64,000 bases of DNA from Desertivibrio insolitus (GTDB lineage: Bacteria; Actinomycetota; Actinomycetes; Actinomycetales; Microbacteriaceae). The stretch covers positions 747,999 to 811,998 of the forward strand of contig NZ_JAFIQW010000001.1 in NCBI RefSeq assembly GCF_017355965.1, read 5' to 3'. Both the position numbers and the translations under genes were made by a program. The notes below the pieces were generated by a model. It saw nothing but the letters and a program-made list of their open reading frames with translations. It was not told the origin of the DNA and did not search any database. Of this stretch, positions 36,347-44,580 are shown piece after piece. Every line of letters begins with the position of its first letter. Position 1 is the stretch's first letter.

Positions 36347-36453
36347 GCCTCCATTGTGCGCCGCTCCCCCGACACTGTGGTCGGTGCGACCCCGAGGGTG
36401 CTCAGCCTCGGGGCGGGGCCCTCGCCGTCGGTGGCAGCGCGTACGGTGACGGC

Positions 36454-37008
36454 ATGACGACCCCGGATGCCTCGCGCTGCGACATCCGCGACTGCGGACA
36501 GCCGGCGCAGCAGGACGCCCCGCTGCCGCTGTGCACCCGGCACCTGCTGGAGGCGTACGAGTGGGTGGCTCGCGACGTCGGCGTCGCGGACGTGCTGCCG
36601 TCGCCCTGTCTCGTCTGCGGCTCGCGGCTCGGCGTGCGGTACCCGTCGGGCTGGATCTGCGGCGTGTGCGAGTGGAGGCTCGGCGAGGCGCCGGATGCCG
36701 AGGTCGAGGTCGCCCGCGTCGACGTCGTCTACTACCTGCGCTACCGCGACCGCATCAAGATCGGCACGACGGTCAATCCACGGCAGCGCTTCGCCGCGCT
36801 GCTGTTCGACGAGGTGCTGGCGTTCGAGCGCGGCGGCCGTCCGCTCGAGCAGCGACGGCACTCGGAGTTCGCGGCGCACCGCGCGCCGGGCACGGAGTGG
36901 TTCGAGATCCACGACGAGCTGCTCGCCCACGTCGAGCGCCTGAGGGCCGGGGTTGACGACCCATGGCAGTTGTACGCCCGGTGGGTGAGCGAGGCGCTCG
37001 ACCGGTAG
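36454..37008 (+). CDS. GIY-YIG (T5orf172/MUG113-like) protein with zinc sites
   Basis: The product is a 184-residue protein. The N-terminal half is rich in Cys/His (CDIRDCG, LCTRHLLEAY, PCLVCG, WICGVCEW) and probably binds zinc. The C-terminal half fits the T5orf172/MUG113 branch of GIY-YIG nucleases: VDVVYYLRYRDRIKIGTT, NPRQRFAAL, then PGTEWFEI. Nuclease activity is plausible but unproven; such domains also occur in phage and stress proteins. TACGGT six bases before the ATG suggests a leaderless transcript. It converges on the aminotransferase gene with 12 bp between. Confidence 0.78.
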   Translation: MTTPDASRCDIRDCGQPAQQDAPLPLCTRHLLEAYEWVARDVGVADVLPSPCLVCGSRLGVRYPSGWICGVCEWRLGEAPDAEVEVARVDVVYYLRYRDRIKIGTTVNPRQRFAALLFDEVLAFERGGRPLEQRRHSEFAAHRAPGTEWFEIHDELLAHVERLRAGVDDPWQLYARWVSEALDR

Positions 37009-37020
37009 CCGTGGCGCTCC

Positions 37021-37830
37021 TTAGAGCGGCGCCGCGGGCAGCGGGCGGCGCAGCGACTCGAGGCGGCGGCGCCACAGGTCGAGCCGTCCGGGCAGCTCGG
37101 CGAGCTGCGGCCCGTCGACCCATTGCGTCACTATGCGGATGCCCTGCAGAGCGCTGAGCGTCCACACCTCGTGCCCGTCGAGCTCCGACGCGGTGACGTG
37201 CTCGTGCAGCACCTCGACGCCGAGGGCTGAAGCGAGCGTCTCGAGAGTGCGGGCGGTGACGGAGTCGACGCGATCGAGGTCGTGCGCGGGGAAGCAGAGC
37301 AGATCGCCGCGCCACCAGGCGAGCCCGCTGTACGCGCCCTCCACGAGGTAGCCCTCCGGCGAGACGAGGATCGCCTCGCCCGCGCCGCGCTGCTGCGCCT
37401 CGGTGCGCAGCCGCAGCATCGTCGCGAGGTCCGGCCCCTTCACGTTGGGCTCGCGCCGGGGGTCGGGGCCGCGGTGGGTGGCGACGACCACCCAGCGGGT
37501 GCGCTCGGGTGCCGGCCGCATGCGCAGCTGCAGCTCGAGCCGGTCGCCCTCGCCCCGCAGGTCGACGCGGGGGAACCACTCGCCCTGCCGCGGGATCGCG
37601 GCGACGGCGGCGTCGAAGAACTCCTCGCCGCGGTCGCGCCACTCGGCGGGCAGCGCCTCGAGGAACCGGGTGCGGTGCAGGTCGAGCGCGAGCACGCGTC
37701 CGTCGACGACGAGCCACGAATCCGCCGCGACGACGGCGACCTCGCCCGTCTCGCAGGCGTCGACCGGCTCCAACGCCTCACCCCGCCACCGCTGCAGGGG
37801 CGCGGGCCGGGCGGAGGGGCGCTCGCTCAT
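37021..37830 (-). CDS. class IV aminotransferase, aminodeoxychorismate lyase-like (PabC)
   Basis: The product is a 269-residue PLP enzyme of fold type IV. It shows NVKGPDLATMLRLRTEAQQRG, which contains the catalytic-Lys region of the family (VKG), then GAGEAILVSPEGYLVEGAYSGL and a C-terminal Thr/Ser-containing phosphate site. The divergent neighbour encodes a PabB-like synthase, so the likely job is to convert aminodeoxychorismate to p-aminobenzoate and pyruvate in folate synthesis. A branched-chain or D-amino acid transaminase is less likely. TACGCT lies six bases before the ATG. Confidence 0.85.
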   Translation of the reverse strand: MSERPSARPAPLQRWRGEALEPVDACETGEVAVVAADSWLVVDGRVLALDLHRTRFLEALPAEWRDRGEEFFDAAVAAIPRQGEWFPRVDLRGEGDRLELQLRMRPAPERTRWVVVATHRGPDPRREPNVKGPDLATMLRLRTEAQQRGAGEAILVSPEGYLVEGAYSGLAWWRGDLLCFPAHDLDRVDSVTARTLETLASALGVEVLHEHVTASELDGHEVWTLSALQGIRIVTQWVDGPQLAELPGRLDLWRRRLESLRRPLPAAPL

Positions 37831-37842
37831 AGGGTTAGCGTA
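37830..37842. promoter_or_regulatory. bidirectional leaderless promoter
   Basis: Only 11 bases separate the two divergent start codons. Plus strand: TAGGGT (37830-37835) then TAGCGT then ATG. Minus strand: TACGCT then AACCCT then ATG. Each gene has a -10 hexamer six bases before its ATG and no room for a leader. Each -10 box lies partly in the other gene's start. Confidence 0.65.
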
Positions 37843-39041
37843 TGCGTCCGCCCCTGACCCGCCGGGTCGACGGGTGGCTCGAGCCCGTCGACGCCGTCGA
37901 GCTCCTCGCCCCGTCCGACGCGGATGTCGCGCTGCTCGAGAGCAGCGACGGGCGCGGCCGTAGCGTGCTCGCCCTCGGCACCGCGGAGCACGGCCCGTTT
38001 CCGCGGGTTCCGCTCGACGGGCGGGGCTCGGGCGCCCCCGCCTTCGTCGGCTGGCTGGAGTACGAGGGCGGCGGACGCTGGCTGCGCGTGGACCGGTCGC
38101 TCGAGTTCGACCACGACACGCAAACGCTCACGGCGCACGGCGACGACGACTGGGCGCACCGCATCCGCGAGGCCGCCCGGCGCACGCCCACTGCGACGCC
38201 CACCACCCCCGCGCCCACCACCGCGACCTGGCGCCACGACGACGCCACCTACCTCGAGCTCATCGCCCGCTGCCGGCATGCGATCCGCGAGGGCGACGCG
38301 TACCAGCTCTGCCTCACCAACACGGCGACGATTCCCGAGGCGCCCGACCCCTGGGCCACCTACCTCCGGCTCCGCCGCGCGAGTCCGACGCACCACGCGG
38401 GCTTCCTCCGCCTCGGCGACCGCACCCTCGTCAGCGCCTCGCCCGAGCGCTTCGTCGAGATCGGCGCCGACCGCATCGTGCGCAGCAGCCCGATCAAGGG
38501 CACCCGGCCGCGCTCCGCGGACCGGGCGGCGGATGACGCGGCGGCGGCCGACCTCCTCGCCGACGACAAGGAACGCGCCGAGAACCTCATGATCGTCGAC
38601 CTCGTGCGCAACGACCTCAGCCGCGTGGCGCAGCTCGGCACCGTGCGCGTCACCCGCCTGCTCGAGGTCGAGCGCTACGCGCAGGTGCACCAGCTGGTGA
38701 GCACGGTCGAGGGCCTCCTGCGCGACGACGCGACGGCGGCGGATGCCGTGGACGCGCTGTTCCCGGCGGGCTCGATGACCGGGGCGCCGAAGATCAGCGC
38801 CATGCGCATCCTCCGCGACCTCGAGCGCGGGCCGCGCGGGATCTACTCCGGCGCGTTCGGCCTCGTGCGCGGGGACGGCTCGACCGACCTCGCCATGGTC
38901 ATCCGGAGCATCGTGTTCGAGGGCGGCGCCGCGACGGTCGGCGCCGGCGGCGGGATCACCGCGCTGTCGCGTCCGAAGGCGGAGCTCGCCGAGGTCAAGC
39001 TCAAGGCCGCGCCGCTGCTCGCCGCGCTCGGGGCGGGCTAG
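37842..39041 (+). CDS. pabB: aminodeoxychorismate synthase component I-like (PabB)
   Basis: The product is a 399-residue chorismate-binding enzyme. The C-terminal catalytic domain has SSPIKGTRPRS, the ENLMIVDLVRNDLSRVA segment, and GSMTGAPKISAM with the conserved Lys, then GIYSGAFGLV. With a PabC-like enzyme encoded divergently, p-aminobenzoate synthesis is more likely than anthranilate synthesis. No glutamine amidotransferase gene is adjacent. Leaderless start. The gene ends in CTAG shared with the convergent cupin gene. Confidence 0.85.
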   Translation: MRPPLTRRVDGWLEPVDAVELLAPSDADVALLESSDGRGRSVLALGTAEHGPFPRVPLDGRGSGAPAFVGWLEYEGGGRWLRVDRSLEFDHDTQTLTAHGDDDWAHRIREAARRTPTATPTTPAPTTATWRHDDATYLELIARCRHAIREGDAYQLCLTNTATIPEAPDPWATYLRLRRASPTHHAGFLRLGDRTLVSASPERFVEIGADRIVRSSPIKGTRPRSADRAADDAAAADLLADDKERAENLMIVDLVRNDLSRVAQLGTVRVTRLLEVERYAQVHQLVSTVEGLLRDDATAADAVDALFPAGSMTGAPKISAMRILRDLERGPRGIYSGAFGLVRGDGSTDLAMVIRSIVFEGGAATVGAGGGITALSRPKAELAEVKLKAAPLLAALGAG

Positions 39042-39745
39042 CCCCGCACGTCGAACGTGCGCAGTCGGCCGCACATGCCGAACCGCCGCTCGGCGGGGCG
39101 CACGGTCAGCGCGGCGGATGCGAGGTGGCCGCCGAGCCCCTGCGCCAGATCGGCGAGCACGGTGTCGGTGACGTCGACCTGCGCGCGGACGACGTCGCTC
39201 CAGAGCTCGCGCCACCGCTCCGCCTTCGGCTGCACGAGCGCGACGGCGGCGTCGCAGAAGCGTCGGTAGGGCGTGAGGTCGCCGGCCTCGGCGGCCGTGC
39301 GCAGCGAGAGGAAACCCTGCACGGCGAGGTCGCGTCGCCGGTCGGCATCCGCCTGCGTCGCCTCCACCGGCAGGGCGGCGACGGCGGCGTACCGGTCGGC
39401 ATCGGCGAGGTGCTCGAGCGGGAACGACATCACGGCGTCGCCAGCCTCGGGCAGGCCGGAGTTCTGCATCACGACGACGACCGCGAGCCCGCCGAGGTTG
39501 ACCGCGCGGTGGATCGTGCCCGGGGTGAACCACGCGACCACGCCCGGCTCGAGCGGGGTAACCGTGACGCCGTTCGGGCCCAGCGTGTGCAGCTCGCCCC
39601 GCCCCGCCGTGACGACGTACGCCTCGGCCGAGGCGAGATGCAGGTGCGGCGTGCCGCCCGCGACGCCGTCCGGCGCGACGGTGTCGTACACGTCGAGCAG
39701 GCTGACGGAGGTGCCGCCCGGGAACGTCGACGCGGGCGCGGTCAC
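39038..39745 (-). CDS. cupin-domain protein
   Basis: The product is a 235-residue protein with an N-terminal cupin barrel: PHLHLASAEAYVVTAGRGELH carries the metal-binding His and Glu, and WFTPGTIHRAVNLGG the second motif. The C-terminal about 110 residues are helical. Its role is unknown, and a sugar- or acid-binding enzyme is plausible from the context with an oxidoreductase and a DUF6807 protein. The GTG start overlaps the stop of DUF6807 (GTGA), so it is the third gene of the operon. Confidence 0.82.
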   Translation of the reverse strand: MTAPASTFPGGTSVSLLDVYDTVAPDGVAGGTPHLHLASAEAYVVTAGRGELHTLGPNGVTVTPLEPGVVAWFTPGTIHRAVNLGGLAVVVVMQNSGLPEAGDAVMSFPLEHLADADRYAAVAALPVEATQADADRRRDLAVQGFLSLRTAAEAGDLTPYRRFCDAAVALVQPKAERWRELWSDVVRAQVDVTDTVLADLAQGLGGHLASAALTVRPAERRFGMCGRLRTFDVRG

Positions 39746-40698
39746 GCCCCGCTGCCCTGCGGGGCCGCGACCGGAGATACCGCGACCGGGGGCGCTGCGA
39801 GCACGGGCTTCAGCCGCTCGGCGAGCTCGGCCGCGTAGCCGTCACCTCCGCCGTCGGCGATCGCGACGGCGTAGCGGAACGTCGCCGCTTCGCCCGGCGC
39901 GATCTCGAGCTCCTCGCTGAAGAACGGGGCCGGGCAGATGCAGGCGAACTCCTCGGTGCGGGTGAACCACTGCGGCGGGTGCTGCGGGTTCGCGGCGTCG
40001 TCGAGGAAGACGACGGTCGACACCGTGTCGGAGTCGTCGTGCCGGCCCTCGAAGCCGAGCCACGGATGCCGCGTGCCGCGCAGCTCGTCGCCGCCGCGTC
40101 CCTCCGGCGAGATGATCGCCCCGCCCGTGAACGAGCGCGGGCCGCGCCAGAAGAGGCCGCCGTAGCCGGCGTTCTCGCGGCCGCGCGTGGTCGGCGACCC
40201 GATCGGGATGGTGCGGTCGCTGACGTTGCGCATCGTCGTCTCGAACGTCAGCGCCCAGGCATCCGGCCCCAGCAGCGCGGCACCGAGGCGGCGCTGCTCC
40301 TCGAAGATGCGGCGGCCGTCCTCGGTGATCCAGTGCAGCTCGTGCTCGAACGTCGCGCGCTCGGCGCCGAGCTCGGTGCGGATGGTGCCGACGGGATCCT
40401 GCCGGCCGTTGTTGGGCAGCTGGACGTAGGACCGGCCGGGCACGAACGTCGGCCCGCCCCAGAAGTTCTCGTCGGCGACGACCGGGAGCGACCAGGCGAT
40501 GCCCTTGTGCCAGACGTGGTCGTGCGGGCGGAACAGGCTGACGACGTCGCCCGAGCGGGTGCGGATGGGGTGCAGGTACGGCTTCGGCGACTCGTACTGC
40601 GGGGTGTCCGGCCGGTACTCGTACGTGACGAGTTCGACGTCGCCGTCCATCACCCGCATGCGGCGGTCGATCTCGTGCACCAGGCGCAGCTCGCTCAT
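39742..40698 (-). CDS. DUF6807 (PmoA family) protein
   Basis: The product is a 318-residue beta-rich DUF6807 protein. Family hallmarks are PYLHPIRTRSGD, FRPHDHVWHKGIAW (His-rich, possible metal site), FVGRENAGYGG-like RENAGYGGLFWRG and GFEGRHDDS. Such proteins are often encoded beside Gfo/Idh/MocA dehydrogenases in carbohydrate gene clusters, but no activity is established. The ATG overlaps the stop of the dehydrogenase gene (ATGA). A long open frame extending the same reading to 43 kb is not a fusion; see the LssY_C entry. Confidence 0.87.
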   Translation of the reverse strand: MSELRLVHEIDRRMRVMDGDVELVTYEYRPDTPQYESPKPYLHPIRTRSGDVVSLFRPHDHVWHKGIAWSLPVVADENFWGGPTFVPGRSYVQLPNNGRQDPVGTIRTELGAERATFEHELHWITEDGRRIFEEQRRLGAALLGPDAWALTFETTMRNVSDRTIPIGSPTTRGRENAGYGGLFWRGPRSFTGGAIISPEGRGGDELRGTRHPWLGFEGRHDDSDTVSTVVFLDDAANPQHPPQWFTRTEEFACICPAPFFSEELEIAPGEAATFRYAVAIADGGGDGYAAELAERLKPVLAAPPVAVSPVAAPQGSGA

Positions 40699-41804
40699 GA
40701 GACGGGCTCCTTCACGGGCGCCCACGGCACCGCTCCGCCATCCATGCGCGAGGCGAACGGGTCGTCTGGCCCGAGCTCGCCGCTGCGCACGCGGGAGCCG
40801 CGGAACGCCGAGGCGTAGATCGCCGCGACGAATTCCATGGTGCGCCGGGCCTCGTCGAGGCCGACCTCCGGGCGCTCCCCCGCCTCGAGGGCGTCGAAGA
40901 TCGCGGCGAGCTGGGCAGTGTGGCCACTCTCGACGTCCGGTGATCCGTCGTTCCAGCGGTCGAGCACGTGCTCGTGACCGGGCACCGGGGTCACACGCCA
41001 GTGCTCGTCCCGGTAGCCGTAGAGGTGCTCGACCTCGACGGTCGCGTGCTCGAAGTCGATGCGCAGGCGTGAGACCTCGCGCGGCGAGACGAGAGAGTTG
41101 ATGACGGATGCCACGGCGCCGTCCGCGAAGCGCACGAGCGCGAGCGACACGTCCTCGGTGTCCGTCGGGCGGGACTGCCTCGCGGCCATCGCGGTCACCT
41201 CGTCCCAGTCGCCGAGGACCGAGAGCAGCAGGTCGAACTGGTGGATGCCGTGGCCCATCGTGGGTCCGCCGCCCTCGACGTCCCAGCGACCGCGCCACGG
41301 CACGTCGAAGTAGGCGTCGTCGCGGAACCAGAGGGTCTCGCACGTGGCGACGAGCGGGCGCCCGAACACGCCTTCGCGCAGCAGGCGGCGCAGCTTGACG
41401 GCCGCCGAGCCGAAGCGGTGTTGGAAGACGGTGAGCGAGGGGACCCCGGTCAGCGCCGAGACCTCGGCCAGCCGATCCATCTCGACGAGGGTCAGCGCCG
41501 GCGGCTTCTCGACGAGCGGCACGACGCCGGCCTGCATCGCCGCGACCGCGATGGGCACGTGCGTCTTCGGCGGGGTGCAGACGTGCACGAGGTCGAGCTG
41601 CTCGTTCGCGAGCAGCTCCTCCACGCCTGCGTACGTGGTCGGCACGCCGAACTGCTCGGCGAATGCGCTCGCCCGGTGCGGGTCGACATCGACGGCGGCG
41701 ACGACGCGCGCCCGGTCGGCGAGCTCGGCGATCGCGGTGGCGTGCGCGTGGGCGATCGCCCCGGTTCCCACGATCGCGGTGCGGAACTGGCGGGAGGGGG
41801 TCAT
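40695..41804 (-). CDS. Gfo/Idh/MocA-family oxidoreductase
   Basis: The product is a 369-residue NAD(P)-dependent sugar or inositol dehydrogenase type enzyme. The N-terminal Rossmann fold has AIVGTGAIAHAHA, AAVDVDPHRA and the conserved EKP motif (VPLVEKPPALT) with the catalytic Lys; the C-terminal domain has GHGIHQFDLLLSV. An AAAGGTCAGG ribosome site precedes the ATG. It leads an operon with DUF6807 and cupin genes. A LacI-type operator lies about 30 bp upstream, so sugar-dependent control is likely. Confidence 0.9.
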   Translation of the reverse strand: MTPSRQFRTAIVGTGAIAHAHATAIAELADRARVVAAVDVDPHRASAFAEQFGVPTTYAGVEELLANEQLDLVHVCTPPKTHVPIAVAAMQAGVVPLVEKPPALTLVEMDRLAEVSALTGVPSLTVFQHRFGSAAVKLRRLLREGVFGRPLVATCETLWFRDDAYFDVPWRGRWDVEGGGPTMGHGIHQFDLLLSVLGDWDEVTAMAARQSRPTDTEDVSLALVRFADGAVASVINSLVSPREVSRLRIDFEHATVEVEHLYGYRDEHWRVTPVPGHEHVLDRWNDGSPDVESGHTAQLAAIFDALEAGERPEVGLDEARRTMEFVAAIYASAFRGSRVRSGELGPDDPFASRMDGGAVPWAPVKEPVS

Positions 41805-41832
41805 CCTGACCTTTCGTGTCGTCGTCGACCGA

Positions 41833-41850
41833 TGGGAAAGCGTTTCCCCA
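41833..41850 (-). promoter_or_regulatory. LacI-type operator
   Basis: TGGGAAAGCGTTTCCCCA contains the inverted repeat GGGAAA-GCG-TTTCCC with a central CG, the hallmark of LacI/GalR-family operators. It lies between the LssY_C gene and the Gfo/Idh gene, 30 bp before the latter. No LacI gene is inside the window. Confidence 0.75.
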
Positions 41851-41852
41851 GG

Positions 41853-43213
41853 CTAGCGAGCCGCCCTCGCCGCCCGCAAGGCGAGACGCTGCCGCCGGTG
41901 CATCGTGTCGAGATGGAAGTCGCGCACGTCGCCCGCGGAGGGTGATGAGAATCGCGGTGTCGAGCCAGAGGTTCGCGAGCTGCGCGCGCTGGGCCCACTC
42001 CGACTCGAGCGGCTCTGCGGCGAGCGCGACGAGGATCCCGGCCGCGCTCAGCGCGAGCGCGGCGATGCGGGCGAGCGGCCGACCGAGGAAGGTCAGCTCG
42101 CCGATCGAGACGTAGGCGACGACGAGCACGATCGCGGTGAGGAGCGTCAGCGGGCTGACCGTCACCGTCGCCGGCACCACGAGCGGCAGGTCGGTGATCC
42201 AGCCCGCCTGCGCGGCGATCACGGTGCCGAGGGCGCCGAGCGCCCGCAGGAGCATCAGGCCGTACCCGAAGTAGAGCGTCAGCGGCCGCTTCGCGCGGTT
42301 CGACGCGGCGTGGTCCTTCACGGTCGCGACGACCTCGCGCGGACGCACCGCGTGGTGGTCGGCCACGGGCTGCGGCTGCCGGGCGGCGGCGCGCACGCCG
42401 CGCAGGTCGACGATCGGCAGGTCGCCGTCGGTGACGATCGCGTCGCCGCCGCCGTTGCGGTGGTGGAACGCCGAGGAGAAGTTGCGGATCACGGTGACGT
42501 CCGTGCCCTCGTTGCCCTCGGTCAGCGTCTTGACGATGTGGTCGCGCTCCTGGTCGACGTGCCGCGAGATGCGGTGCGTCACCTGCAGCGTGAAGAACGA
42601 CAGCCCGACGCGGGAGTCGTAGGTGCCGGCCGCGAGCCAGTCGACGCGGGCGCCGCCCGGCAGGTACCAGTCCTTCGGCACCGGCCAGAACCGCACGTGG
42701 TGCCGCTTGGCCGGGCTGCCCTCGACCTCCTGCTGGTAGGTGAAGGCCTGCTGCCGCCCGAAGAGGAACAGCGGGCTCACCGGAGCGTTCGGGTAGGCGC
42801 GGCGGCGCAGGGTGGCGACGACGATGCCGAGCGAGCTGCGGAAGCCGAGCTCGTCTGCGCGCTGCCAGCCCGCGCGGCGCATGGCCTCGTGCACCTGCTT
42901 CTCGCTGCCGAGCAGCGCGACGTTGACCGGATCGCCGAGGAGTCCCTCGTAGGTCCGCGTGCGACCGATGAAGTAGTCGGGCACGTACAGCACGGCGAGC
43001 GCGGTGTGCACCCGCGGTAGCAGCAGGTAGGCGAGGATCAACCACAGCACGAGCAGCAGCCACCAGTCGCGGGCGCCGCCCTCGATCATCTGCCGCACGG
43101 TGATGACGGCGAGCCAACCGGCGGCGACGGCCCCGGCGATGAAGAACAGGGCGTCGGTGACGGCGAGCATCGCCCACACGGGGCCACGCCGTTCGGCCGT
43201 GCCTCCGCTCATG
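41853..43213 (-). pseudogene. LssY_C-domain membrane protein with apparent frameshift
   Basis: The protein has two N-terminal membrane helices, then the LssY C-terminal domain (RTYEGLLGDPVNVALLGS, APVSPLFLFGRQQAF, KRHHVRFWPVPKDWYLP, DSRVGLSFFTLQVTHR) and four further helices. The frame from the ATG at 43213 (GGAGGGAG upstream) runs past its expected end without a stop through the next genes. One base removed from the CCC on the minus strand at 41940-41942 restores a natural end: SAGDVRDFHLDTMHRR...AAR and TAG at 41853. It is either a recent frameshift, a sequencing error or an unusual +1 site. Only the last about 30 residues are affected, so the protein may still work. Confidence 0.72.
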
Positions 43214-43296
43214 CTGCTCCCTCCGACGCGGCCGCCGCAGGGGCAGGCCACGTCAACACTACGGATGCCGTGCTGCGCGAGGCATCCGCGGGTCGC

Positions 43297-43512
43297 TCAG
43301 GCCTCGGAATCCTCCTTCGCGTCGTCCTGCTCGTCGCCGTCCATCGGCAGGCTGAACGAGAGGGCGAGGAAGGTCGGCCCGAGCGCGCAGAACGCGACCC
43401 ACGAGGAGTTGCCGCTCACCAGCAGCCCGAGGGCGAGCAGCGTGAACACGAGTCCGATCGCGAAGAACCCGGGGTTCTTGATCGCCGACCAGGGCTTCCC
43501 GTCGTCGCTCAT
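43297..43512 (-). CDS. small two-helix membrane protein
   Basis: I do not recognise this 71-residue protein. It has a polar start (MSDDGKPWSAIKN), two hydrophobic helices separated by GNSSW, and an acidic C-terminus (GDEQDDAKEDSEA). Good codon use and the typical topology support it as a gene. It lies between the LssY_C and DUF6510 genes on the same strand. A perfect 8-bp hairpin (GTCGCCGG/CCGGCGAC, 43526-43547) lies just upstream. Confidence 0.6.
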   Translation of the reverse strand: MSDDGKPWSAIKNPGFFAIGLVFTLLALGLLVSGNSSWVAFCALGPTFLALSFSLPMDGDEQDDAKEDSEA

Positions 43513-43618
43513 GCCGCCACGGTAGGTCGCCGGGCGCGGCCGGCGACTCCCCCGCGAGACGGATATCAGCGGTACCGGCGCTCCTGGAGGCCCGCTCAGC
43601 TTGGAGCGTGCGCGGACG

Positions 43619-43867
43619 CTACACGAAGGCGAGCCCGCGGAGCCCGCTCACGCTCACCCGGGTGCCGGCCGGCGTTTCGACCACCGTGAGCAGCACGTAG
43701 CCGCAGCTCGCGCAGCGGGCGACGAGGCCGGGCGCTCTCGTGTACACGTGGGCACGGGCGAGCTCCGACACAGCGCCGCAGCCGGCACAGCGTCCCGTCG
43801 CGGCGGTCGCGTCCTGTGCGAAGACATCGGCGAGCGCTCCGGCGAGCACGTTCCCGTCGAGGTGCAT
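43619..43867 (-). CDS. DUF6510 zinc-ribbon protein
   Basis: The product is an 82-residue protein with two CxxC pairs (RCAGCGAV and ARCASCGYVL), a small zinc ribbon. It matches the DUF6510 family that is encoded with sulfite-oxidase-like and reductase genes. The ATG shares one base with the reductase stop (TGATG), so translation is coupled. A redox or metallochaperone role is inference. Confidence 0.8.
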   Translation of the reverse strand: MHLDGNVLAGALADVFAQDATAATGRCAGCGAVSELARAHVYTRAPGLVARCASCGYVLLTVVETPAGTRVSVSGLRGLAFV

Positions 43868-44580
43868 CACAGGCCTCCGAACCGCTCGGTCTTCACGCGC
43901 TCGGGCCGGAAGCCGAGGTCGACGAGCCAGGTCGCGACGCTCTCGACGAAGCCGGTGGGGCCGCACACGAAGACATCCGGGTCGACGGATGCCGGGTGCA
44001 CGAGCTCCGCGAGCAGTTCCCGCGTCACCCGGCCCGCCGGTCGCGAAGCCCCGTCGGGTGCCCGCCGGGTGTGCACGAACGTCACGTCGACCCCGAGCCG
44101 TTGCAGCTCGTCGCGGAAGAACACGTCGTCGGGCGTGCGCACGGAGTAGAGCAGGCGCATGTCGGCGATGCTGCCGGAGGCGGCGTGCGCGCGGGCCATC
44201 GCCAGCAGCGGCACGACTCCCGAGCCGCCCGCGATGAGCTGGACGGCGGGTGCGGACGTCTCGGGCTTCCACACGAACCAGCCGCCGAGGGGCCCGCGCA
44301 GTTCGACCTGATCGCCGGGCAGCAGCTCGTCGACGAGGTACGGCGACACCTCCCCGGTGTCGATGCGGTCGACCGCCAGTTCGACCGTGTCGCCCGGGCC
44401 CGCGGATGCCACGGAGTAGGAGCGGACGGCCTGGTACCCGTCCTCGGCGGTGAGGCGCAGGTCGAGGTGCTGACCGGCGAGGTTGCCGCCCCACCCGGGG
44501 ACGTCGAGCGTGATCGAGCGCGCGGAGGGAGTCTCCGTCCGTGTGCCGGTCACGACGCCCACCTTCCAGCCGCCGCTCAC
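43867..44580 (-). CDS. FAD/NAD-binding ferredoxin reductase-like protein
   Basis: The product is a 237-residue flavoprotein of the ferredoxin-NADP reductase type. RSYSVASAG binds FAD, IAGGSGVVPLLAM binds the nucleotide, and VFVCGPTGFVESV is near the C-terminus. There is no 2Fe-2S domain, so it must pass electrons to a separate partner. The GTG start overlaps the stop of the sulfite-oxidase-like gene (GTGA). The obvious partner is the molybdopterin enzyme encoded upstream. Confidence 0.9.
   Translation of the reverse strand: MSGGWKVGVVTGTRTETPSARSITLDVPGWGGNLAGQHLDLRLTAEDGYQAVRSYSVASAGPGDTVELAVDRIDTGEVSPYLVDELLPGDQVELRGPLGGWFVWKPETSAPAVQLIAGGSGVVPLLAMARAHAASGSIADMRLLYSVRTPDDVFFRDELQRLGVDVTFVHTRRAPDGASRPAGRVTRELLAELVHPASVDPDVFVCGPTGFVESVATWLVDLGFRPERVKTERFGGL

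Noticed and set aside
39742..43251. A 1169-residue fusion of LssY_C and DUF6807
   Set aside because: The reading between the two parts is the wrong frame of the Gfo/Idh gene. It results from the frameshift at 41940 and absence of stops in GC-rich sequence.
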